DNA from: JAAUQA01 sp036351435
Lineage (GTDB): Bacteria; Pseudomonadota; Gammaproteobacteria; Competibacterales; Competibacteraceae
NCBI GenBank assembly: GCA_036351435.1
Contig: JAZBPA010000065.1
Span: 1 to 64,000 of the forward strand
DNA length: 64,000 nt
Direction of reading: 5' to 3'
The notes under the pieces were generated by a model, which made no database searches, had not been told where the DNA came from, and saw nothing but the letters and a program-made list of their open reading frames with translations. Below are positions 33,454 to 42,572 of this stretch, piece by piece (position 1 is the stretch's first letter; each line of letters starts with the position of its first letter). Made by a program: the position numbers and the translations under genes.

Positions 33454-36400
33454 ACCAGGGAAGCATGTTGTCGCCATCTAGCGAGGCGTTTTACCAACGC
33501 CATTGGCTGCTCATCGTCATCACCCTCTTGCTATTGTTCTGCCAACCCGCGTTTGCCAGTATGCCGTTGAACCGCGTTCCCATTCCCCTGCAACCTTGGG
33601 TGGATTGGGTGCTGTACGGGATCACTGAAACCCGCTGCCCTTTGGTATACAAGCAAACTGAGCAGTACCAATGCACTTGGCCATCCTCGCTAACGCTTAA
33701 TGTTGGTCCACAAGGTGGGGAATTCGTGCAACGCTGGTGGATCGATACGGAAAGTTGGTTAACCTTGCCGGGCGATCTCAATCATTGGCCGCAGCAGGTT
33801 CGTTTTGATGGTTATCCGACCATCGTCTTAGAACGAGATGGGCGCCCGGCGCTTAAGGCAGGAGTAGGCGCACATACTGTCAGTGGGCGCTTTATATGGC
33901 GTGAGTTACCGGATTCTCTAGCTGTTCCTTCCGATACGGCACTGTTATCTCTGACCTTAGCAGGTCGAGCGATTGCCGAACCCCGGTTAGAAAGAGACGG
34001 TCGAGTTCGCTTGCAACCGCAAGCCGTTGCCGCTGATTTGCAAAATCATCAGGAAATACGGGTTTTTCGCAAGATCATCGACGCTATTCCTTTACTGCTG
34101 CACACTCGGGTAGAACTTCGCATCTCCGGGCAAGCACGAGAGGAATTATTAGGGAGAGCTTTGCCGTCAGGCTTCATCCCTCTTGAATTGAAGAGCCCAT
34201 TGTCGGCTCGCTTAGAAGCCGACGGTCGCTTGCGGGTGCAAGTCAAACCCGGCACTTGGACGGTGCAATACAATGCCCGCCATACCGGCCCGGTCAGCGA
34301 ACTTTCCGCGCCAATCCCAGACGGACCTTGGGCCAAGCAGGAAATTTGGGTGTTTGAAGCACGACCTGCATTGCGGGTGGTTACGGTACAAGGTGCGCCT
34401 AGTTTGGACCCGGCGCAAACCAACTTGCCCGAGGACTGGCGACAGCTACCCGCTTATCTAATGCAACCTGGGCAGGAACTCACCTTAGTGACTCGAAAGC
34501 GCGGCGATGCCGATCCGGTTCCAGACCGGTTGCATTTGGAACGCACCTTGTGGCTCGATTTCGCCGGTAGGGGCTACACTGTACAGGATCGCTTGAACGG
34601 CACCATCTCCCGCAGCGCCCGACTGGAAGCAGCACCGCCTTTGTTGCTAGGCCAAGTGATGATCAATGGACAACCGCAGTTCATCACCCGCCTACCTGAC
34701 AGCGCCCTTGACGGTATTGAAGTTCGTCAAGGGCAGATTCAACTCACCGCGGACAGTCGCTTGGAACCGGCAAGAATTAATAGTTTACCGGCTGTCGGCT
34801 GGCAAATTGATCCTGCCAGTCTGCGCAATACTATCAATCTACCACCGGGATGGCGGCTATTGACCGCCCTGGGCACTGACCAAGCCTCAAAGACTTGGCT
34901 ACAACGTTGGACCCTGCTGGACTTATTCGTTGTGCTGATTGCCGCGCTCAGTGTTGGCCGGTTATGGAGCTGGAACTATGGCGCTCTGGCGCTGGTCGGT
35001 CTGCTGCTCAGTTATCATGAGCCGAATGCCCCTCGGTTACTGTGGTTGAACGTATTAGCCGCCATCGCCCTGCTGCGGGTATTGCCGACGGGCCGGTTGT
35101 ATGTACTCACTCAATGGTATTGGCGCGCATCCTGGCTAGCCCTGCTAGTCGTTACGCTGGCGTTTACCGTGCAACAAGTGCGCGGTGCGCTTTATTTGCA
35201 ACTGTCTCAGTCTGCAGTAACCGACTTTAGCTTGTCAGACTTCGCCCCTATACCCTCTTCAACGCCGGCACCTGCCTTGGCGAAGCGTGCACCGGCGAGT
35301 TCACCGCCGGCCAGGGTTGCGGAAGAAGCCGTGAAACAGGACTATGACTCTACCATTCAGTTACAAACCGGTCCTGGTCTTCCTGATTGGCGTTGGAATC
35401 AGGCCGTATTAAGTTGGAATGGACCGGTTGCTGCCGATCAACGGCTGCGACTCTGGTTCTCTCCACCCTGGGCGACCCGGTTATGGATGTTCATCAGCGC
35501 CGCATTGCTGCTTGCTTTACTCGTTAGAACAGCTCGGCCAGTCCGACCACCACCCAAATCAGAATCTGAGTTACTGCCAATCGCACCGGCAGCCTCCCTG
35601 GTCCTCGCGCTACCTTTGTTGCTAACGACGTCTATCCTTCATGCCGAAACCTTACCTATGCCGTCTCTGGAACTGCTGGAAGAATTGCGCGAGCGGCTGA
35701 CCGAACCACCGGATTGCCAACCCCGCTGCACTCATCTGGCCACTCTGAACGTGTCTGCTACAGCGCAGGAACTACGACTCAAGCTGTTGTTGAACAGCCA
35801 AATCGATAGCGCTATCCCATTACCGTTACTGAGTGATCGAGCAATCCCGCTGAGTGCCAGTTTGGATGGACAACCATTTGCGCCACTGTTTCGCGCATCG
35901 GATCATGGCCTGTGGGCAAGGGTACCCGCCGGCCAACACGAATTGGAGCTACGTGCGTTGCTACCGGCCGAGCTGCTCAGCTTTCAATTGCCTCTACCAA
36001 TGAAACCCGGCTGGGTCAATGCTGAGATCACAGGTTGGGATATGGAAGGACTCTATGTCAGGGGCGAGATCGGCGATTCTATTCAGTTGACTCGCCAGCG
36101 TGGAGAGGGCTCAACAGTTGCGCTGCAACCCGGGGTAATACCACCATTTGTTATGCTGGAACGGGAATTAATTTTGGGCGTCGATTGGCAAGTGCACTCT
36201 CGGGTGCGACGCATGAGCCAAGCAAACTCAGCCATCATACTGGCCGTCCCGCTGTTATCCGGAGAACGGGTCACAAGTCCGGGAGTTCGGGTACAAAACA
36301 ATCAAGTATTGCTTAATTTGTCGCCATCCGAGTCTGCAACTGAGTGGACAGCAACCCTAGATAAGGCCTCGGAACTGACCTTAAACGCTGCATTGACCCA

Positions 36401-37502
36401 GAGCTTCGTCGAGATCTGGCGACTTCGCGCCAGCCCGCTTTGGCACATCGAAGCCGCCGGCTTACCCATCATTCATCGACATGACAGCAGTGGCCAATGG
36501 TTACCGGAGTGGCGTCCCTGGCCCGGAGAATCGTTGCAACTTACCATCAGCCGCCCGGCGGGGATCGCGGGTAAGACCGTAACCATTGACTCCGCTCACT
36601 TGACTGTCGTACCCGGTCAACGGGCTACCGCCACGACGCTAGCACTATCCGTCCGTAGCAGTCGGGGCAGCGAACAAACGTTAACCCTACCTGCAGGTGC
36701 TGAATTATCCGGCTTTGCAGTAAACGGCGTTTCGCAACCCTTACGATTGCAAAACCAGCGTTTAACTCTCGCGCTTAATCCCGGCGAGCAGCGGGTAACT
36801 GTGGATTGGCGTATTGAACAAGGCATATCAACACGTTACTTTACCCCCACCGTCGATTTAGGTTCGGATAGCGTGAATACTCGCATCGTGCTTAAGCCAC
36901 CCAACGACCGTTGGATACTCTTCACAGCAGGGCCACAGCTAGGACCAGCAGTATTGTTTTGGGGTATGTTAGTCGTCATTGCTTGTGGTGCACTGGCCTT
37001 AGGACGCTATGGGCAAACTCCATTATCGACCGGCCAGTGGTTCTTACTAGGCATCGGGCTGAGTCAGGCGGGCATTGCAGCAACGGTGTTGGTCATTGGC
37101 TGGCTGCTGTTGCTAGGTCGGCGTAAAGTGGCCGGCGAAACCTGGAATAAATGGTCATTCAATCTGCTGCAAATTGGCTTAGGGTTGCTCACCCTAGCCG
37201 CCTTAGTTGCTCTGTTATATGCCATCAATCAAGGTTTGCTGGGACCGCCAACCATGCAAATCGCTGGTAATGGCTCCAGTGCTTACCAATTGCAATGGTA
37301 TCAAGACCGATCAGCGGCGCAATTGCCTCAGGCTTGGGTGCTTTCCGTACCATTGATTGTGTATCGCGGTCTGATGTTGGCATGGGCGTTGTGGTTGGCT
37401 TTTGCCCTGTTACGCTGGCTAAACTGGGGTTGGCAATGCTTCAGCAGTGGCGGAATTTGGCGGCAGCTGCGTGCACAGCAAACCGATCCGGTAGAAGGCT
37501 GA
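33450..37502 (+). CDS. Very large multi-domain inner-membrane protein of unknown function
   Basis: A 1350-residue protein. The signal anchor is WLLIVITLLLLFCQPAFA. A beta-rich periplasmic region to about 485 is followed by a membrane cluster at about 487-573. A Pro/Ala linker, one helix near 677 and another hydrophobic stretch near 707-733 come next. A second beta-rich region (about 750-1160) is followed by a C-terminal membrane cluster at 1164-1323. Both periplasmic regions begin with a cysteine pair (CPLVYKQTEQYQC and CQPRCTHL) and share DGxP, AGxH and LPxPxxL-like elements, so the protein looks internally duplicated. No enzyme motif is recognised. The start overlaps the Tus-like gene by four bases. 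A polysaccharide or envelope assembly role is only a guess. Confidence 0.8.
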   Translation: MNQGSMLSPSSEAFYQRHWLLIVITLLLLFCQPAFASMPLNRVPIPLQPWVDWVLYGITETRCPLVYKQTEQYQCTWPSSLTLNVGPQGGEFVQRWWIDTESWLTLPGDLNHWPQQVRFDGYPTIVLERDGRPALKAGVGAHTVSGRFIWRELPDSLAVPSDTALLSLTLAGRAIAEPRLERDGRVRLQPQAVAADLQNHQEIRVFRKIIDAIPLLLHTRVELRISGQAREELLGRALPSGFIPLELKSPLSARLEADGRLRVQVKPGTWTVQYNARHTGPVSELSAPIPDGPWAKQEIWVFEARPALRVVTVQGAPSLDPAQTNLPEDWRQLPAYLMQPGQELTLVTRKRGDADPVPDRLHLERTLWLDFAGRGYTVQDRLNGTISRSARLEAAPPLLLGQVMINGQPQFITRLPDSALDGIEVRQGQIQLTADSRLEPARINSLPAVGWQIDPASLRNTINLPPGWRLLTALGTDQASKTWLQRWTLLDLFVVLIAALSVGRLWSWNYGALALVGLLLSYHEPNAPRLLWLNVLAAIALLRVLPTGRLYVLTQWYWRASWLALLVVTLAFTVQQVRGALYLQLSQSAVTDFSLSDFAPIPSSTPAPALAKRAPASSPPARVAEEAVKQDYDSTIQLQTGPGLPDWRWNQAVLSWNGPVAADQRLRLWFSPPWATRLWMFISAALLLALLVRTARPVRPPPKSESELLPIAPAASLVLALPLLLTTSILHAETLPMPSLELLEELRERLTEPPDCQPRCTHLATLNVSATAQELRLKLLLNSQIDSAIPLPLLSDRAIPLSASLDGQPFAPLFRASDHGLWARVPAGQHELELRALLPAELLSFQLPLPMKPGWVNAEITGWDMEGLYVRGEIGDSIQLTRQRGEGSTVALQPGVIPPFVMLERELILGVDWQVHSRVRRMSQANSAIILAVPLLSGERVTSPGVRVQNNQVLLNLSPSESATEWTATLDKASELTLNAALTQSFVEIWRLRASPLWHIEAAGLPIIHRHDSSGQWLPEWRPWPGESLQLTISRPAGIAGKTVTIDSAHLTVVPGQRATATTLALSVRSSRGSEQTLTLPAGAELSGFAVNGVSQPLRLQNQRLTLALNPGEQRVTVDWRIEQGISTRYFTPTVDLGSDSVNTRIVLKPPNDRWILFTAGPQLGPAVLFWGMLVVIACGALALGRYGQTPLSTGQWFLLGIGLSQAGIAATVLVIGWLLLLGRRKVAGETWNKWSFNLLQIGLGLLTLAALVALLYAINQGLLGPPTMQIAGNGSSAYQLQWYQDRSAAQLPQAWVLSVPLIVYRGLMLAWALWLAFALLRWLNWGWQCFSSGGIWRQLRAQQTDPVEG

Positions 37503-37536
37503 TTCGTTTGGGTTTAAACAATACGGAGAAATAAAT

Positions 37537-38766
37537 ATGTCCACTTCAGAACGGGTCACTTTCCCCGGATTTCAGGGCGATTTACTCGCTGCACGATTAG
37601 ATCACCCCGCTGGGGAATGTCGTGGTTATGCTTTATTTGCGCATTGTTTCAGTTGTTCTAAAGAAGTGCTGACCGCAGTACGCATCAGTCGGGCTTTGGC
37701 TGAACGCGGCATTGCCGTCTTGCGCTTCGACTTTACTGGATTGGGCAGTAGCGGCGGGGAATTTGCCAATACAAATTTCTCCTCTAACGTGCAGGATTTA
37801 ATACAAGCAGCCCAGTTTTTACGGGAGCATTATCAAGCGCCTGCGATTATGATTGGCCATAGCTTAGGCGGCGCGGCTGTATTAGCAGCAGCCGGATCGA
37901 TTCCCGAAGTTCGTGCGGTTACCACCCTTAACGCACCCAGCGATGTCGCTCACGTGAGTCATTTTTTCGCCGCCGCCATCCCTGCGATTCAAACCCAAGG
38001 TGAAATGGAGGTCACCCTGGTTGGGCGCAAGTTCCGCATCAAGAAACAATTCTTAGACGACATCACAGAGCAAAATTTGCTCCAGCAAGTTGCTGAGCTA
38101 CGTAAACCGTTATTGATCTTTCATTCCCCTGTCGACGAAGTGGTGGGCGTTGATCATGCGGCGCGGCTTTATGGTGCCGCCAAACACCCGAAAAGCTTTA
38201 TTTCTTTGGACGATGCTGATCACATGGTATCGCGGGTTAGCGATGCGGATTTCGTTGCCAATGTACTGACAGCTTGGGCTAGCCGTTACCTCACAGTCGC
38301 AGCGCAACCCGAAGTCATTGAGACAGCACCCAATTCTGTGCAGGTGAGAGAAACCTTGCAAAGCCCTCTGGCGCAGGAAATCAAGGTCGGCTCTCACACC
38401 TTTCCGGCCGACGAGCCGGTCTCTTTAGGCGGCAAAGACTCTGGGCCTAATCCCTATGATTATTTGCTAGCCGCATTGGGCGCTTGCACGAATATGACCC
38501 TACGCATGTATGCCCAGCATAAGGGATTACCCGTGCAGCGGATCAGTGCCGAACTGAAGCACGATAAAATACATGCCAAGGATTGTGCGTATTGCGCAAC
38601 CAAGACCGGCAAAATTGATCGGATTGAGCGCACGATCACTATCGAAGGCGATTTAAACGAAGAGCAACGAGCCCGGCTATTGGAGATAGCTGACCGTTGC
38701 CCGGTACATCGCACCCTACACTCGGAAGTGCTGATTGAAACCCGTTCGAAACCTACAGCAACGTAA
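37537..38766 (+). CDS. Alpha/beta hydrolase fused to OsmC-family domain
   Basis: A 409-residue two-domain protein. Residues 1-255 form an alpha/beta hydrolase with nucleophile Ser109 in GHSLGGAAVL, an Asp in SPVDEVVGVDHA and a His in DADHMV. Residues 275-405 form an OsmC/Ohr-like domain with the redox pair Cys317 (LGACTNMTLRMYA) and Cys388 (RCPVHRTL). OsmC-type domains reduce organic hydroperoxides through such cysteines. The fused hydrolase may release a fatty acyl or ester peroxide for the second domain, which is an inference. The fusion is a known architecture in proteobacteria. The gene follows the giant membrane protein by 34 bases and ends just before a convergent small gene. Confidence 0.92.
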   Translation: MSTSERVTFPGFQGDLLAARLDHPAGECRGYALFAHCFSCSKEVLTAVRISRALAERGIAVLRFDFTGLGSSGGEFANTNFSSNVQDLIQAAQFLREHYQAPAIMIGHSLGGAAVLAAAGSIPEVRAVTTLNAPSDVAHVSHFFAAAIPAIQTQGEMEVTLVGRKFRIKKQFLDDITEQNLLQQVAELRKPLLIFHSPVDEVVGVDHAARLYGAAKHPKSFISLDDADHMVSRVSDADFVANVLTAWASRYLTVAAQPEVIETAPNSVQVRETLQSPLAQEIKVGSHTFPADEPVSLGGKDSGPNPYDYLLAALGACTNMTLRMYAQHKGLPVQRISAELKHDKIHAKDCAYCATKTGKIDRIERTITIEGDLNEEQRARLLEIADRCPVHRTLHSEVLIETRSKPTAT

Positions 38767-38770
38767 TCAA

Positions 38771-39070
38771 TCAGCCAGCGAACTGCTGGGCTGCGGTATT
38801 GTTGCTGGCAATCTGCGCGATAAACGCAGCATGGGCTTGGCTGTCAGATTCCTTTAACTCTTGCAAAGCGGTTCTGAAACGCTGTACTTGAGCATCATGT
38901 GCTTGTAGTAGCTCGTTTAATTGAGTCGCTTCCTCGGTATTGGGCTGGCCATATTTTTGGTATTTGTCAGTCAGCTGCTGCATATAAGCGAAATGGGCTT
39001 GCTTGGTCAGTTTCATTTGCTCATAAGCCGAGCAGGCTGATTGCGCCGCCATTGGTAAATCGTCATTCAT
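38771..39070 (-). CDS. Small helical protein of unknown function
   Basis: A 99-residue protein, predicted all-helical and rich in Gln, Ala and Leu (LNELLQAHDAQVQRFRTALQ), consistent with a coiled coil. It has one Cys in the SACSAYEQ segment, no signal peptide and no membrane segment. No family is recognised. It ends five bases from the convergent stop of the hydrolase-OsmC gene and starts 77 bases before the MATE gene on the other strand. Clean boundaries and composition suggest it is real. Confidence 0.5.
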   Translation of the reverse strand: MNDDLPMAAQSACSAYEQMKLTKQAHFAYMQQLTDKYQKYGQPNTEEATQLNELLQAHDAQVQRFRTALQELKESDSQAHAAFIAQIASNNTAAQQFAG

Positions 39071-39146
39071 TGCTAATCCTCACAGTGGTCACTGATCTGC
39101 CTCAACCACCTTCGATGCTATCTTATCAAGCGCTGCGACTATCATC

Positions 39147-40493
39147 ATGCCTTTGACATCCAGTCGGGTTATCGCGGAAATCCTGGCATTGCTGCGCTTG
39201 GGTGGTCCGCTTATGGTAGCCCAGATTTCTTATATGTTAATGGGTTTTGCCGATACCGTAATGGTGGGTAAAGTCGGCGCCTTGGAGTTAGCTGCTGTCG
39301 CGATTGGTACCAGTTTCTGGCATCCCCTGTATTTATTGAATTTGGGGATATTGATGGCGACCAGTCCTTCTGTTGCGCATCTGTATGGGGCCGGCAAACC
39401 ATTGGAAATCGGTGGCTTAGTTCGTCAGGGCTTGTGGTTAAGCCTGTTGTTGAGCATACCGGCTTTCTTGTTGCTGCGAAGCACAACTGGATTTATGCAT
39501 TGGCTAGCGGTCGACCCGCCCATCATCCCGGTAACTGATGACTATCTTGAAGCACTGTCCTGGGGGATTCCCGCTGTATTCGCGTATACCGTGTTGCGTT
39601 TTCTGAGCGAGGGCATTGGTTTTACCCGCCCTATCATGGTCATTGGTTTTATTGGATTGTTGATTAACGTAGCTCTTAATTACCTTCTCATCTATGGCAA
39701 ATGGGGATTACCGGCGTTAGGGGCAACAGGATGTGGTTTGGCGACTGCGTTGACGCTGTGGATCATGTTGGCTTGTATGCTGGCGCTAAATATGCGGCAT
39801 TACCGTTATCACACGTTTGCCTGTTTTGCTAGTTGGGATTGGCCCCATTGGCAAGAACTACGACCTTTGTTAGCTCTGGGGCTACCGATCGGGTTCAGTA
39901 TTTTCGCAGAATCCAGCATTTTTGCTGCTGTCGCGTTAGCTTTAGGCTTCTTGGGAGCTACTGTAGTTGCAGGCCATCAGATCGCGTTGAATGTGGCTGG
40001 GATGAGTTTTATGTTACCACTCAGCTTGGCGATGGCGATTACTGTCCGAGTTGGGCAAGCGATGGGACGCGGTTCACCGATTGAGGCCCGATTTAGCGGT
40101 GCTATCGGCATCATGCTGGGTGGCGTGATTATGGCTGTCATGGCGGTGCTTATATTCACACTCGCTGAGCCGATTAGTAGCATTTATACCGAGGATGTTG
40201 AAGTGCTTGCCATCGCGACTCATTTGCTGCTATTCGCGGCGCTTTTTCAAATTTCAGATGGCTTGCAAGTTTCAGCTAATGGTGCCCTGCGTGGCTTTAA
40301 AGACACCCGTATTCCGTTCTTGGTGACTGTGTTGGCTTACTGGATAGTGGGATTTCCTACCGGTTATATTCTGGGCGTTATGCTAATGATGGGAGCTTCA
40401 GGGATGTGGCTAGGTTTGCTTGCCGGTTTGTCAGTTGCCGCAGTTTTATTGAATGTCCGTTTTTGGTTGATCTCCAAAAAGATGATGGTATAA
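39147..40493 (+). CDS. MATE-family multidrug efflux transporter
   Basis: A 448-residue protein with 12 predicted membrane helices in two halves. Typical MATE segments are GGPLMVAQISYMLMGFADTV with the downstream MVGKVGALELAAVAIG, the GLPIGFSIFAESSIFA start of the second half, and VAGHQIALNVAGMSFMLPLS. The family exports cationic drugs and toxic metabolites in exchange for sodium or protons. The sequence is most like NorM. It stands alone between a small convergent-side gene and the AIM24 gene. The last 16 bases of the gene region are duplicated 67 bases downstream. Confidence 0.93.
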   Translation: MPLTSSRVIAEILALLRLGGPLMVAQISYMLMGFADTVMVGKVGALELAAVAIGTSFWHPLYLLNLGILMATSPSVAHLYGAGKPLEIGGLVRQGLWLSLLLSIPAFLLLRSTTGFMHWLAVDPPIIPVTDDYLEALSWGIPAVFAYTVLRFLSEGIGFTRPIMVIGFIGLLINVALNYLLIYGKWGLPALGATGCGLATALTLWIMLACMLALNMRHYRYHTFACFASWDWPHWQELRPLLALGLPIGFSIFAESSIFAAVALALGFLGATVVAGHQIALNVAGMSFMLPLSLAMAITVRVGQAMGRGSPIEARFSGAIGIMLGGVIMAVMAVLIFTLAEPISSIYTEDVEVLAIATHLLLFAALFQISDGLQVSANGALRGFKDTRIPFLVTVLAYWIVGFPTGYILGVMLMMGASGMWLGLLAGLSVAAVLLNVRFWLISKKMMV

Positions 40494-40563
40494 GAACAAA
40501 CTAATCACAGCACAAAAAAACATAAAAACCCCGCACCCATATTCTCTGATGATGGTATAAGAA
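40481..40563 (+). repeat. 16-bp direct repeat spanning the end of the MATE gene
   Basis: The sequence gatgatggtataagaa occurs at 40481-40496, where it includes the MATE stop codon, and again at 40548-40563 in the following non-coding gap. The 51 bases between are A-rich. It may be a remnant of a small duplication. No transposase or target features are seen. Confidence 0.75.
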
Positions 40564-40595
40564 GGGGTTATTTATAGGCCGCCTATCGACAACTG

Positions 40596-41600
40596 CTACC
40601 GCCGGTCTCCGCTGATTAAATCGCCCAACCCTCCTAGCACGGAACCTTCGCCCTGCCTTCGGTTACCTGATTGTGGCGAACAGGCCAGCATACGGCCTGC
40701 TAGGCGGGAGAACGGCAAGGATTGCAACCATACATGGCCCGGCCCACGCAGATTCGCGAAAAACAGCCCCTCACCACCAAACAGACCCGTTTTAATTCCA
40801 CCCACCTGCTGGATGTCGAACGCTACGCTCTCCTGAAAAGCGACAACACAACCGGTATCGACGTGTAATTCTTCACCAGAAGCTAACTGTTTCTCGTGAA
40901 TGGTGCCGCCAGCATGAACGAACACCATACCGTCACCTTCTAGTTTCTGCATGATAAATCCTTCACCGCCAAACAACCCGGTCAGAATTTTACGTTGAAA
41001 GTGAATGCCGATACTGACGCCACGTGCGGCCGCCAGAAAACTATCCTTCTGGCAGATCAACCGCCCGCCCAGCTTTTCTAAAGACAATGCCAGGATATTC
41101 CCCGGAAAAGGCGCAGCGAACGCAACATGTGCTTTGCCGTGATTACCAGCATGAGTAAACACAGTGATGAACAGACTTTCCCCGGTCAGCAGCCGCTTAC
41201 CCGCGCCGAGCAATTTACCCATGAAACCGGTATTCGCAGCTTCTTGAGAACCGTCCCCAAAGATACTTTGCATCTGTATACAAGTATCCTTGTACATCAT
41301 TGCACCGGCTTCAGACACTGCACTTTCGCCGGGATCCAGTTCTACTTCCACGAACTGCATCTCGTGACCGTGAATCACATAATCAATTTCATCGTTACGC
41401 AGTGTGGATGAGGGCGGGCTGGGGACGGCGGGTGAATTAGCCTGGGTCAAGTCGGCCACCTCGTTTATCGGTAGCCAACCGGACAAACCATCGTGCCAAG
41501 CATGACCCTGGGGATTAGCTGAAGCTTGGGAGCGGGCCTGCTCAAGTGTCATCGGACCGGTCTGTTGACCGTTATAGCTGAGGTACCATTGCTGCGCCAT
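40596..41600 (-). CDS. AIM24/TIGR00266-type protein with N-terminal GYF_2 domain
   Basis: ATG 41600 is chosen because an AGGGG ribosome site precedes it. The product has 334 residues. Residues 1-55 (QQWYLSYNGQQTGPMTLEQA) form a GYF_2-type domain. From about 75 onward the AIM24 beta-rich core repeats glycine-rich turns such as GLFGGEGFIMQKLEGDG and GLFGGEGLFFANLRGPG. The family (called AIM24 after a yeast mitochondrial protein) is widespread and its function in bacteria is not established. The C-terminal tail is rich in Gly and Arg. It is convergent with the MATE gene and lies upstream of suhB on the same strand. Confidence 0.85.
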   Translation of the reverse strand: MAQQWYLSYNGQQTGPMTLEQARSQASANPQGHAWHDGLSGWLPINEVADLTQANSPAVPSPPSSTLRNDEIDYVIHGHEMQFVEVELDPGESAVSEAGAMMYKDTCIQMQSIFGDGSQEAANTGFMGKLLGAGKRLLTGESLFITVFTHAGNHGKAHVAFAAPFPGNILALSLEKLGGRLICQKDSFLAAARGVSIGIHFQRKILTGLFGGEGFIMQKLEGDGMVFVHAGGTIHEKQLASGEELHVDTGCVVAFQESVAFDIQQVGGIKTGLFGGEGLFFANLRGPGHVWLQSLPFSRLAGRMLACSPQSGNRRQGEGSVLGGLGDLISGDRR

Positions 41601-41717
41601 CAACAACCCCTTTCAACGAAATCACACCAATAAAATGGACTTTGGTTTTATTTGAATTTTTGCGAATTTGCACCAGGCTTGCAAACCTGCCTCTAAACAT
41701 AGAGCCCAACACTGGGT

Positions 41718-42521
41718 TTAATTAGCCAACGCAGGAGTCAGATGCGGCTTTATTGTTTGCAGCAAAACTTTGAATAGTTTTGCATTACCCGCGACAATGT
41801 TGCCATTTTTTAGGAAATTATGACCGCCACTGAAATCACTCACCAATCCGCCCGCTTCTTGTACCAACAGAGCACCTGCCCCAATATCCCAAGCGTTGAG
41901 GCCGATCTCCCAAAATCCATCCAAGCGCCCTGCCGCTACATATGACAAATCCAAGGCTGCTGCACCGGCTCGCCGCAACTCGCCACAGCGCGTGAATAGG
42001 CTTCCGAACATATTAAGATAAGCGGGGATATGCTCGGGTTGACGAAGCGGAAATCCTGTACCTAACAGCGCTGATTCTAAATTCGGCACAGCTTTAACCC
42101 GAATTCGCCGATCATTTAGGCGTGCTCCATTACCGCGTGCGGCAGTGAACATTTCCTGTCTGAGAGGATCATAAACCACGCCTATTTCCAATCGCCCTTT
42201 GAAGCGCAAGGCAATGGATACAGCGAAGTGGGGAAATCCATGGATAAAATTGGTGGTGCCATCCAAAGGATCAATCAGCCACTGATATTCGTCATCAGTG
42301 CCTTGTGTATTGCCCCGTTCCTCAGCCAGGATGCTGTGGCTAGGAAAGGCCTTGCGCAGGACATAAATAATCTCTTGTTCCGCTTGAACATCGGCTTCGG
42401 TGACAAAATCATTGCGTTGCTTGACATTAACGGTAAGTCTGTCTAACCGTTCCCAATAGCGCAGTATAACCTTGCCCGCATTGAGCGCAGCACGTTGGGC
42501 AATAGTAACCGTAGGATGCAT
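41718..42521 (-). CDS. suhB: Inositol-1-monophosphatase SuhB
   Basis: A 267-residue protein, the same length as E. coli SuhB. Metal-site motifs are AEERG near residue 67, WLIDPLDGTTNFIHG, and the C-terminal WDIGAGALLVQEAGG. It hydrolyses inositol monophosphates and related sugar phosphates. In E. coli SuhB also binds RNA polymerase and NusA in rRNA antitermination complexes. It is divergent from trmJ with 51 bases between the start codons, the same arrangement as in enterobacteria, which supports both calls. Confidence 0.96.
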   Translation of the reverse strand: MHPTVTIAQRAALNAGKVILRYWERLDRLTVNVKQRNDFVTEADVQAEQEIIYVLRKAFPSHSILAEERGNTQGTDDEYQWLIDPLDGTTNFIHGFPHFAVSIALRFKGRLEIGVVYDPLRQEMFTAARGNGARLNDRRIRVKAVPNLESALLGTGFPLRQPEHIPAYLNMFGSLFTRCGELRRAGAAALDLSYVAAGRLDGFWEIGLNAWDIGAGALLVQEAGGLVSDFSGGHNFLKNGNIVAGNAKLFKVLLQTIKPHLTPALAN

Positions 42522-42572
42522 ATTAATTCAGTTTGCAAAGACCAACATGATAGCAGAATCCTATATTTCAAA

